A DNA stretch of 64,000 nt from contig NZ_AVGG01000011.1 of NCBI RefSeq assembly GCF_000498535.1, forward strand, positions 62,001 to 126,000. Direction: 5' to 3'. Positions 25,966 through 33,332 of the stretch are shown in pieces. Source of the DNA: Flavobacterium limnosediminis JC2902. Its GTDB lineage: Bacteria > Bacteroidota > Bacteroidia > Flavobacteriales > Flavobacteriaceae. The notes beneath the pieces are model-generated. The model had not been told where the DNA came from. It ran no database searches and saw only the letters and a list, made by a program, of their open reading frames with translations. Both the position numbers and the translations under genes were made by a program. Position 1 is the first letter of the stretch; each line of letters starts with the position of its first letter.

Positions 25966-27123
25966 ATGAATTATTTCTCTTCCGATTTTAAAATAGGTAT
26001 CCTCGGTGGCGGACAATTAGGAAAAATGCTTCTTGCCGAAACCCGAAAATTCGACATTCAAACCTACGTTTTAGACCCAAGCGACGAAGCGCCGTGCCAA
26101 TTTGGTGCGACTAAGTTTTTCCGCGGAAGCCTGATGGATTATGACACCGTTTACAATTTCGGTAAAATGGTGGATGTATTAACTATCGAAATTGAAAACG
26201 TAAATCTTGATGCTTTGGATACTTTGGAAAAAGAAGGCATGAAAGTGTATCCTTCACCCAAAACCCTGCGGATGATTCAGAACAAAGGACGTCAAAAGGA
26301 CTTTTATGCTGAAAATAATATTCCGACATCATTCCACATTCGTTTTGCTGACCTTACCGAATTGAAAAACGCACTGGAAAAAGAAGAAGTAACATTCCCG
26401 TTTGTATGGAAATGCGCGCAGTTTGGTTATGACGGAAACGGAGTGAAAATTGTTCGTTCAGCTCAGGATTTAACCGATTTACCGGAAGTGGAATGCATCG
26501 CAGAGCAAATGGTACCGTTTAAAAACGAATTGGCAGTAATCGTTTCCCGAAGTGTTTCCGGTGAAATCAAAACCTACCCGGTGGTGGAAATGGAATTTCA
26601 TCCCGAAGCAAATCAGGTGGAATACGTAATCTGTCCGGCGCGAATTGATGAAAAAGTAGCCGATAAAGCCCGAAACGTGGCATTACAGGTTTCTGAAAAA
26701 TTTAACCATGTCGGTTTATTGGCAGTTGAAATGTTCCAAACCAAAGACGATGAGATTCTGGTAAATGAAGTAGCTCCACGCCCGCACAATTCAGGACATT
26801 ACAGCATTGAAGGCAGTTATACTTCGCAATTCGAGCAACATATCCGTTCTATTTTAAATTTGCCTTTAGGAAACACCGACAGTAAAGTGGCCGGAATCAT
26901 GGTAAATTTAGTAGGCGCCGAAGGTTTTTCAGGACCTGTAGTTTATGAAAACATTGAAAAAATTATGGCAATCGACGGCGTGACACCACACATTTACGGA
27001 AAACGTGAAACCCGTCCGTTCAGAAAAATGGGACACGTAACCATCGTAAACGAGAACATGACCGAAGCCAGAAGAATTGCCGAAGAAGTGAAGAACAGTA
27101 TCAGAGTGATCAGTGTTCAGTGA
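25966..27123 (+). CDS. purK: N5-carboxyaminoimidazole ribonucleotide synthase
   Basis: Purine biosynthesis: AIR + HCO3- + ATP to N5-CAIR. An ATP-grasp enzyme of 385 residues from the chosen start. The N-terminal pre-ATP-grasp domain opens MNYFSSDFKIGILGGGQLGK. VWKCAQFGYDGNGVKIV is the ATP-grasp loop, followed by ECIAEQMVPFKNELAVIVSR, EMFQTKDDEILVNEVAPRPH with the metal-binding Glu/Asn, and the NSGHYSIEGSYTSQFEQH signature. An ATG 39 bases upstream (MALSRTDAV) is in frame but lies at the predicted transcript start, so I prefer 25966. purE follows after 101 bases on the same strand. Confidence 0.94.
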   Translation: MNYFSSDFKIGILGGGQLGKMLLAETRKFDIQTYVLDPSDEAPCQFGATKFFRGSLMDYDTVYNFGKMVDVLTIEIENVNLDALDTLEKEGMKVYPSPKTLRMIQNKGRQKDFYAENNIPTSFHIRFADLTELKNALEKEEVTFPFVWKCAQFGYDGNGVKIVRSAQDLTDLPEVECIAEQMVPFKNELAVIVSRSVSGEIKTYPVVEMEFHPEANQVEYVICPARIDEKVADKARNVALQVSEKFNHVGLLAVEMFQTKDDEILVNEVAPRPHNSGHYSIEGSYTSQFEQHIRSILNLPLGNTDSKVAGIMVNLVGAEGFSGPVVYENIEKIMAIDGVTPHIYGKRETRPFRKMGHVTIVNENMTEARRIAEEVKNSIRVISVQ

Positions 27124-27131
27124 TCAATATA

Positions 27132-27187
27132 CAGACGGCAGATTGCAGATTGCAGAATTCAGGTAACAGAAAGCAGGTTGCAGAAAC
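27132..27187 (+). repeat. Eight-unit heptamer repeat between purK and purE
   Basis: Eight consecutive 7-bp units, all starting CAG: CAGACGG, CAGATTG (twice), CAGAATT, CAGGTAA, CAGAAAG, CAGGTTG, CAGAAAC. Register is exact from 27132 to 27187, starting 8 bases after the purK stop codon. An A/C-rich stretch with words like AATAACCAA continues to 27220. Confidence 0.88.
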
Positions 27188-27224
27188 CAAATAACCAAAT
27201 AAACGAATAACCAAACATACAACA

Positions 27225-27710
27225 ATGAGCAAAGTAGCTATTATAATGGGCAGCATTTCCGATATGCCGGTAATGCAGGAAGCCATCGATATACTAAAAG
27301 GATTTGATATTGAAACTGAAGTCGACATTGTTTCGGCACACAGAACACCTGAAAAATTATTTGATTTCAGCAAAAATGCGCATACAAGAGGGATTTCAGT
27401 AATTATCGCAGGAGCAGGAGGTGCAGCGCATCTTCCGGGGATGGTTGCTTCCATGAGTCCGCTTCCCGTAATCGGTGTTCCGGTAAAATCAAGCAATTCG
27501 ATTGATGGTTGGGACAGCGTTTTATCTATTTTACAAATGCCGGGCGGAGTTCCGGTAGCTACGGTTGCCTTAAACGGCGCAAAAAACGCAGGTATACTGG
27601 CCGCTCAAATTATCGGAAGTTCCGACAAATGTGTCTTAGACAAAATGATGGCTTACAAAGAAGGATTAAAACAGGCCGTATTGAACGCCTCGGAAAACCT
27701 TAACAAATAA
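27225..27710 (+). CDS. purE: N5-carboxyaminoimidazole ribonucleotide mutase
   Basis: Class I PurE moves the carboxyl group of N5-CAIR to give CAIR, the step after PurK. The 161-residue protein starts MSKVAIIMGSISDMPVMQEA, with the GSxSD phosphate-binding motif, VDIVSAHRTPEKLFDFSKNA with the catalytic His, the glycine-rich AGAGGAAHLPGM loop, and VPVKSSNSIDGWDSVLSILQ. All class I residues are in place. It follows purK on the same strand across a heptamer-repeat spacer, so the two probably form an operon ended by the hairpin at 27716. Confidence 0.96.
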   Translation: MSKVAIIMGSISDMPVMQEAIDILKGFDIETEVDIVSAHRTPEKLFDFSKNAHTRGISVIIAGAGGAAHLPGMVASMSPLPVIGVPVKSSNSIDGWDSVLSILQMPGGVPVATVALNGAKNAGILAAQIIGSSDKCVLDKMMAYKEGLKQAVLNASENLNK

Positions 27711-27715
27711 AGGTG

Positions 27716-27744
27716 AAAAAAGCCCCTGTGGTTGGGACTTTTTT
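27716..27744 (+). terminator. Terminator after purKE
   Basis: AAAAAAGCCCC / GGGACTTTTTT hairpin (7-base loop, one C.A mismatch) ending in a T run, 5 bases after the purE stop codon. Confidence 0.75.
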
Positions 27745-27879
27745 CGGGGTCCACAGACTAATGGGTTAAAATTAGCCAGTGTTTATTTTTCTTTTTTTTG
27801 GAACAAAAAAGGTTTAATAAATTCGAAATCAAATTCTTACTCGTCAAAAATATACTTTTTATCGATAAATTACAAATAA

Positions 27880-29910
27880 ATGTCGCAGATATTAACAAAT
27901 AAATTCCTTACCAAACACAATACCGCACCGTTTTCTGAAATCAAAACCGAAGATTACGTACCGGCAATCACTGAAGGCATTCAACTTACACGTACTGAAA
28001 TAGACAGTATTGTAAGTAATCCTGAAAAGCCAACTTTTGAAAACACGATTGAAGCTTTGGAATTTTCGGGACAGATTTTGGATCGGATTACCAGCATTTT
28101 TTTCAATCTGAATTCGGCGGAAACCAGCGACGAGATGCAGAAAATCGCGCAGGAAGTTTCCCCGATGCTGACCGAATTGAGCAACGACATTACCCTGAAC
28201 ACTGCGTTATTTGAAAAAATAAAATCGGTTTACAATCAAAAGGACAACCTGAACCTGACTACGGAACAGGCCATGCTTTTGGATAAAAAATACAAAAACT
28301 TCTCGAGAAACGGAGCGCTTTTGGCAGATGAAAAGAAAGCGCGTCTGCGCGAAATCGACACTGAGCTTGCCAAATTAAAACTGACGTTCGGTGAAAACGT
28401 TTTGGCAGAAACCAATGCTTACGAATTACACGTTACCAACGAAGAAGATTTAAAAGGTTTACCGGAAGGCACTATTGAAGCTGCTCGTTCCCTGGCAAAA
28501 AGCAATGAAAAAGAAGGTTGGATTTTCACATTGGACATTCCGAGTTACCTTCCGTTTGTTACCTATGCCGAAAATCGTGAACTGCGAAAAGAACTTTCCA
28601 TCGCTTACGGAAAAAAAGCGTTTCAGAATAATGAATTCGACAATCAGCAAAATGTTTTAAAAATCGCTAACCTGCGTCATGAACGTGCGAATTTGTTAGG
28701 ATATGCAACCCATGCGAATTTCGTATTGGAAGAACGTATGGCACAAAATCCGGAGAAAGTAACCGCTTTTTTAAATGATTTGCTTACCAAAGCAAAACCC
28801 GCAGCCGAAAGGGAATTTCAGCAACTGACGAATTTCGCCAAAAAACTGGACAACATTGATCACTTGGAAAAATGGGACAGCTCGTATTATTCGGAGAAAC
28901 TGAAACAAGAATTATTTAATCTGGACGACGAAAAACTGAAACCGTATTTCAAACTGGAAAACGTTCAGAACGGAGCCTTCGACATTGCCAACAAACTTTT
29001 CGGATTGACATTTACGGAAGTTTTCGATATCGACAAATACCACGAAGACGTACATACTTTTGAGGTTTCGGATGCCGAAGGAAATTTAGTGGCTATCTTC
29101 TACTCCGATTTCTTTCCGAGAAAAGGAAAACGAAACGGCGCCTGGATGACATCGTTCAAACCTCAATATATCAAGGAAGGCATCAACGAAAGACCGCATG
29201 TTTCCATCGTTTGCAACTTCACAAAACCTACCGAGACTAAACCTTCGTTACTGACTTTTAATGAGGTAACTACGCTTTTCCATGAATTCGGACATGCTTT
29301 ACACGGCATGTTGGCCAATACGACTTATCCGAGTTTGTCGGGAACATCGGTGTATTGGGATTTTGTGGAATTACCGAGTCAGGTGATGGAAAACTGGTGC
29401 TACGAACCGGAAGCATTGGCTTTGTTCGCACATCATTATGAAACCGGTGAAGTTATCCCTCAGGAATTTGTAAATAAAATCAAGGAAAGCGCGAGTTTTC
29501 TGGAAGGGATTGCAACGCTTCGTCAATTGAGTTTCGGATTGTTGGACATGGCATTCCACGGAAAAAATCCTAGCGACATTAAAGATGTAAAAACCTTTGA
29601 AAAAGCTACCATGGAAGACACGGCTTTGTATCCGGATGTGGCTGAAAACTGCATGAGTGTTTCGTTCTCGCATATTTTTCAGGGCGGGTATTCATCTGGG
29701 TATTACAGTTACAAATGGGCTGAAGTTTTGGATGCCGATGCTTTTGCTTATTTTCAGGAAAAAGGAATCTTCAATAAGGAAGTTGCCGATAAATTCAAAG
29801 ACAACGTACTCTCGCAAGGTGGCACCGATCATCCGATGACTTTGTATAAAAAATTCAGGGGACAGGAACCGAAACCGGAAGCGTTGCTGAAACGTGCAGG
29901 GTTGATTTAG
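27880..29910 (+). CDS. dcp: M3-family metallopeptidase (peptidyl-dipeptidase Dcp type)
   Basis: A zinc peptidase that degrades oligopeptides, Dcp releasing C-terminal dipeptides. Length 676 residues, as for Dcp and OpdA (about 680). The catalytic motif HEFGHALHG starts at His468, with the third ligand region ELPSQVMENW about 25 residues later. The N-terminal helical domain (PAITEGIQLTRTEIDSIVSN and FENTIEALEFSGQILDRITS) resembles E. coli Dcp more than OpdA. No signal peptide is seen, so it is cytoplasmic. It is monocistronic: terminators lie before (27716) and after (29931). Oligopeptidase A is the alternative assignment. Confidence 0.88.
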   Translation: MSQILTNKFLTKHNTAPFSEIKTEDYVPAITEGIQLTRTEIDSIVSNPEKPTFENTIEALEFSGQILDRITSIFFNLNSAETSDEMQKIAQEVSPMLTELSNDITLNTALFEKIKSVYNQKDNLNLTTEQAMLLDKKYKNFSRNGALLADEKKARLREIDTELAKLKLTFGENVLAETNAYELHVTNEEDLKGLPEGTIEAARSLAKSNEKEGWIFTLDIPSYLPFVTYAENRELRKELSIAYGKKAFQNNEFDNQQNVLKIANLRHERANLLGYATHANFVLEERMAQNPEKVTAFLNDLLTKAKPAAEREFQQLTNFAKKLDNIDHLEKWDSSYYSEKLKQELFNLDDEKLKPYFKLENVQNGAFDIANKLFGLTFTEVFDIDKYHEDVHTFEVSDAEGNLVAIFYSDFFPRKGKRNGAWMTSFKPQYIKEGINERPHVSIVCNFTKPTETKPSLLTFNEVTTLFHEFGHALHGMLANTTYPSLSGTSVYWDFVELPSQVMENWCYEPEALALFAHHYETGEVIPQEFVNKIKESASFLEGIATLRQLSFGLLDMAFHGKNPSDIKDVKTFEKATMEDTALYPDVAENCMSVSFSHIFQGGYSSGYYSYKWAEVLDADAFAYFQEKGIFNKEVADKFKDNVLSQGGTDHPMTLYKKFRGQEPKPEALLKRAGLI

Positions 29911-29930
29911 AGAGCAGAAAATAGAATTTG

Positions 29931-29960
29931 AAACCGGAGTTTGTGCTTCGGTTTTTTTTT
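29931..29960 (+). terminator. Terminator of the M3 peptidase gene
   Basis: AAACCGGAG (29931-29939), loop TTTGTG, CTTCGGTTT with one G-U pair, and a run of nine T. The same stem sequence is reused at 31964-31990. Confidence 0.9.
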
Positions 29961-30380
29961 GCACTTAAATACCGAATGTCCAAACAAACATTGATGAACA
30001 AAAAAAGGATTATTACCATTTTTTTTAAGATGTTCCGTTTCACCTCCCCTCCTTTGATTTTTTCTTGTTCCATAGTCTGACAACTGTTGCTTACTTTTTT
30101 GTTAATCTATTTCGGGATTTTACGTATTTACAATTGTACAATAGTAAAGATTACTAAAAAACTTGATAGACCATCAAACAATCCTTAACTTTATAGTACT
30201 CTAACCTTTTATAATCCAGTTACTTAAAAACAAGAAGAGACAAAAAATCATTTAATATGAGAACCTCCCTCCTTACTCATTAACCTCCCCTTATCTGCTT
30301 TAAATTTTTTGAACATCATAGCTCCCAAGCTATTATATGTTAATAAAACACATATACTTTGGAATTTAAAATTCAAAATC
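29961..30380. other. 420-bp spacer without a recognisable gene
   Basis: A/T-rich. Only very short ORFs occur, none with coding character. A palindromic TACAATTGTA lies near 30130. The stretch probably holds the promoter of the gene at 30381, but I see no exact -7 consensus. Confidence 0.5.
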
Positions 30381-31892
30381 ATGAAAAAAATAATACCAGC
30401 TGTGTTTTACTTATTTTGTTTAGCAGCAATCGCACAAGTGCCGCCTGTTCAATGGCAGAAAACTTTTGGCGGAAGTTCGATAGACCATGCTTCATCTGTA
30501 CAGCTAACCCAGGATGGAGGTTATATCATAGCCGGAGGTTGGTCTTTTGACTATTGTGGTCAGGGGAGCGGATCTTTCAATGGAGCAGCCCTTAAAATCG
30601 ATGGTTTGGGTAATTTGAAATGGCATACTTGTCTTGAATTGCCAGGTATGGACTATTCGGTTTCAATTCAAGCAGTTCCCAGCGGAGGATTTATCATGTT
30701 ATCAGTAACTGATTATAATGCATTTGATTTTATACTTGATCCGCATGTGATGAAAATCAGCGATTCGGGTGACATAGAGTGGAATGCTCTTTATACGGAT
30801 TTTAACTCATTTGGTGTTATGAATGTAGATTTTTGGGATACTTGGCCGAAAGGATCCATACAAAACACTCCCGATGGAGGCTACATCGTGGCAGGAAGTA
30901 AGGATAGCGATTTTTTTAACTTTCCCTACATTCCAGATTGCGCAATAATGAAACTGAACAGTACTGGTGCCGTTCAGTGGGAGAATTACATTGGCAGTAG
31001 CAATGAAGAGTTTGCTTCCTCAATTCAAAATACTCCTGATGGCAATTACATATTTGCCGGGGGAACAAAGTCTTTTTCGGATAATCACGGGCTGATAGAT
31101 TTTTATGTTGTTAAAATAAATAATGAAGGTACCGTAATTTGGCAAAAACGCTTGGGTGGCGCTGGTAACGAAATTGCAACTTCTGTTCAGGTTACTTCGG
31201 ATGGTGGTTATATTGTCGCAGGTTACACCACATCAAACAATGGAAATGTATCGGGAAATCATGGTGGTTCTGATGTCTGGGTGGTCAAGTTGGATTCAAA
31301 TGGTACTATCCTGTGGCAAAAATGTTTGGGAGGTACTGGTAACGAAAGAGCAAGTTCTATTCAGACCGCTTCAGATGGGGGTTATATCGTTGCGGGACAT
31401 ACCAATTCGAATGATGGAAATGTGTCCGGAAATCACGGAGATTTTGATGCATGGGTGGTCAAGCTCGATTCAAATGGCACTATTCGTTGGCAGAAATGCT
31501 TTGGTGGCAGCGCCGCAGATTATGCAAGTTCCATTCAGGTCACCACTGATGGCGGTTATATTTTTGCAGGTGAGACCTATTCTAATGATGGTGATGTCGC
31601 CTCTATTAATGGGGGTAGTGATATTTGGGTTGTGAAATTAGGGCCTGAAAATCTGAGTGCTGCAAGTTTTGACAGTTCAAACATCCGTTTACATCCCAAC
31701 CCTGTAAATGATTTTCTACATTTTTCCGAAGAACTTCAAACAATTGCAATCTTTACTATAAACAGTCAAAAAATAATTCAGGCCACTAACGTGGAAAAAA
31801 TTGATCTTAGTGCACTTCCTGCCGGAATGTATTTTATTAAAATTGAAAATAATGCCGGAAACATTTCTGTATCTAAAATTTTGAAGAATTAA
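30381..31892 (+). CDS. T9SS-secreted protein with repeated 'DGGYI' beta-propeller-like units
   Basis: A 503-residue secreted protein from the chosen start MKKIIPAVFYLFCLAAIAQ, a clear signal peptide (an ATG at 30309 would put 24 hydrophilic residues before it). The body consists of about seven units of 55-65 residues, each with QxTxDGGYIVAG and (V)VKLDSNGTIxWQKxxGG, e.g. TSDGGYIVAGYTTSNNGNVS and ASDGGYIVAGHTNSNDGNVS. This is the pattern of bacterial beta-propeller-like repeats. The last ~70 residues (RLHPNPVNDFLHFSE to SVSKILKN) are a T9SS type A sorting domain. The middle units are also near-identical in DNA (31160-31640), suggesting recent unit duplication. Likely surface or secreted; ligand unknown. 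Confidence 0.85.
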   Translation: MKKIIPAVFYLFCLAAIAQVPPVQWQKTFGGSSIDHASSVQLTQDGGYIIAGGWSFDYCGQGSGSFNGAALKIDGLGNLKWHTCLELPGMDYSVSIQAVPSGGFIMLSVTDYNAFDFILDPHVMKISDSGDIEWNALYTDFNSFGVMNVDFWDTWPKGSIQNTPDGGYIVAGSKDSDFFNFPYIPDCAIMKLNSTGAVQWENYIGSSNEEFASSIQNTPDGNYIFAGGTKSFSDNHGLIDFYVVKINNEGTVIWQKRLGGAGNEIATSVQVTSDGGYIVAGYTTSNNGNVSGNHGGSDVWVVKLDSNGTILWQKCLGGTGNERASSIQTASDGGYIVAGHTNSNDGNVSGNHGDFDAWVVKLDSNGTIRWQKCFGGSAADYASSIQVTTDGGYIFAGETYSNDGDVASINGGSDIWVVKLGPENLSAASFDSSNIRLHPNPVNDFLHFSEELQTIAIFTINSQKIIQATNVEKIDLSALPAGMYFIKIENNAGNISVSKILKN

Positions 31893-31963
31893 CTAAAACT
31901 AAATTCCACATTACAGTTCATATCAGCAAAAGAGCTGCTTAGGAATAAGAGTTTAGAATTTAG

Positions 31964-31990
31964 AAACCGGAGTTTAGGCTTCGGTTTTTT
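31964..31990 (+). terminator. Terminator after the DGGYI-repeat gene
   Basis: AAACCGGAG, loop TTTAGG, CTTCGGTTT, then T run. Nearly the same sequence as the terminator at 29931-29960. Confidence 0.88.
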
Positions 31991-32083
31991 ACTTTCATAA
32001 CAGTCAGGGCGCTTTAATCGTCTCTCCTATTTCTATTGGTTTTTCAAAATGAGTTTACACAATCTAAGACTATAGGATGCGCC

Positions 32084-32347
32084 AAAGTTAAATGACGATC
32101 CATTAAAGTCAATTTACAAAACGCTAAAGTTCTTTGACAATGCTTTAAAGTTAATTCACGGTGCGCAAAAGTTAATTTATAATACACCAAAGTTATTTGA
32201 CAATGCTTTAAAGTCAATTCACGATACGAAAAAGTTAATTTATAATACACCAAAGTTATTTGACAATGCTTTAAAGTCAATTCACGATACGAAAAAGTTA
32301 ATTGCCGATGCATCAAAGTCAATTGCCGATGCCTTAAAGTTGATTGG
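32084..32347. repeat. 21-bp tandem repeat array with 63-bp super-period
   Basis: Twelve complete 21-bp units and one partial unit follow each other with no insertion or deletion. Each begins AAAGT(T/C) and most continue (A/T)TT, with a conserved AT around position 15. Unit starts are 32084, 32105, 32126, 32147, 32168, 32189, 32210, 32231, 32252, 32273, 32294, 32315 and 32336. Units come in three types in fixed rotation, so the true period is 63 bp. Units 5-7 (32168-32230) are identical to units 8-10 (32231-32293). There are no spacers, so it is not a CRISPR. Plus-strand frame 32076 reads heptapeptides such as KLFDNAL, KSIHDTK, KLIYNTP without a start codon; the minus strand reads TLKHCQI-type heptads. 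The array lies between two terminators of convergent genes. Confidence 0.93.
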
Positions 32348-32351
32348 TTAC

Positions 32352-32389
32352 AAAAAAAGCCTGCATCATTTTATACTTGTTGCAGGCTT
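32352..32389 (-). terminator. Terminator of the gene at 32402
   Basis: Minus strand AAGCCTGCA, 15-base loop, TGCAGGCTT, then a T run of seven. It separates the gene from the 21-bp array, so the array would not normally be part of that mRNA. Confidence 0.85.
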
Positions 32390-32401
32390 AGGAATAGTTT
32401 T

Positions 32402-33121
32402 TTAATTGTTGTCTCGGAATTTTAATCTTACCGCTGCCTTGTAGTAGGGTACAGCCGATTCTCCAAGGGATTTAAGGTAAGACTTAATATCTTTAGCCAA
32501 TTGGATTACGTTAACATCACCATTATAGAGAATAATATTTCTTTGATTTCTTGCCGTAATCAGTGAATTTCCTGCCACGTTAACATCCTGACTCAACGTG
32601 GAAAGGTCCAGATGGTATTGGTTTAGGGTTGTGGTTTGAATTCTGCTTTCGTTTGGAGCGTATTCGGGGTGTGAACTGACAAGGCTTACCAGAATATTCA
32701 GGTTGGCGATGCGGCTGTCGTAGCTCATTTGGGATGTTGAAATTGTGGCTCCTTCAGTGATTTCCGGGTTGATGGTTTTGCCTTTTTTATCGCCTCGGAT
32801 TTTTTTGGCGATGCTTTCCACATTTTCTTTATCGGCCTCTGACACGTTTAGGGATTTGAAGAAATTCATCACGCTTGATGTGGTCTTTCCCAAGGACGCA
32901 ATGGCGGTTTCGCGACGGGAAACGGCATTTTTATAGATGGGTTTTGTGCTGTCCAGATTTTGAATTGCAGCGGTAAGGCTTGCTCTTATAGGTTGGAGAT
33001 TGAGCAATTGGATACTTGGGTTTGATGGATTGTAGAGTGCACCCATTTCTTCGATAAGCTGACAGAGTGCGTTGTAATTTGCTACGTTTTTTACATGTCC
33101 TACTTCTGAGGTTGAAGCCAT
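32402..33121 (-). CDS. Helical protein of unknown function
   Basis: A 239-residue soluble protein starting MASTSEVGHVKNVANYNALC. It has no signal peptide, TM segment or enzyme motif. It is predicted almost wholly helical, with LQPIRASLTAAIQNLDSTKP and ETAIASLGKTTSSVMNFFKS as long amphipathic stretches and a basic KKIRGDKKGKT patch near the middle. From memory, proteins with the '(T/S)xxVGHxxNVANxxxL' opening are found in Flavobacterium and relatives without an assigned function. Its only notable neighbour is the 21-bp array directly beyond its terminator. It could be structural or nucleic-acid-binding; nothing in the sequence decides that. Confidence 0.7.
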   Translation of the reverse strand: MASTSEVGHVKNVANYNALCQLIEEMGALYNPSNPSIQLLNLQPIRASLTAAIQNLDSTKPIYKNAVSRRETAIASLGKTTSSVMNFFKSLNVSEADKENVESIAKKIRGDKKGKTINPEITEGATISTSQMSYDSRIANLNILVSLVSSHPEYAPNESRIQTTTLNQYHLDLSTLSQDVNVAGNSLITARNQRNIILYNGDVNVIQLAKDIKSYLKSLGESAVPYYKAAVRLKFRDNN

Positions 33122-33282
33122 AAGTTATAGTATTTTTAGATTAGGCCCTAAAACTAATAATTTATTCGTAAGATAACGATTATGAATTATAAAATTTGTA
33201 ATCTATAGCTGACATTTTTAGGTAAGTGATTCAGAAACATGAAGATATGGTTCGGATTGAGAAACTTCTCCAGACCTAATAG

Positions 33283-33307
33283 AAAAAGGCTGTCTTTTCA
33301 GACAGCC
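33283..33307 (-). terminator. Terminator of the beta-helix gene at 33333
   Basis: Minus strand GGCTGTCT, GAAA loop, AGACAGCC, TTTTT: a perfect 8-bp stem with a GNRA loop. Confidence 0.9.
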
Positions 33308-33332
33308 TCTTTCAAACTTAACCTAAAAACTA

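Noticed and set aside
27110..27496. 128-residue minus-strand ORF across the purK-purE spacer
   Set aside because: Mostly antisense to purE and its tail translates the heptamer repeat.
32044..32322. 92-residue minus-strand ORF of heptads (TLKHCQI-type)
   Set aside because: It is the translation of the 21-bp array, lies beyond the terminator of the upstream gene and has no promoter. A 21-bp period keeps several frames open by itself.
32084..32347. CRISPR array
   Set aside because: Units are directly adjacent with no spacers, and no cas genes are present.
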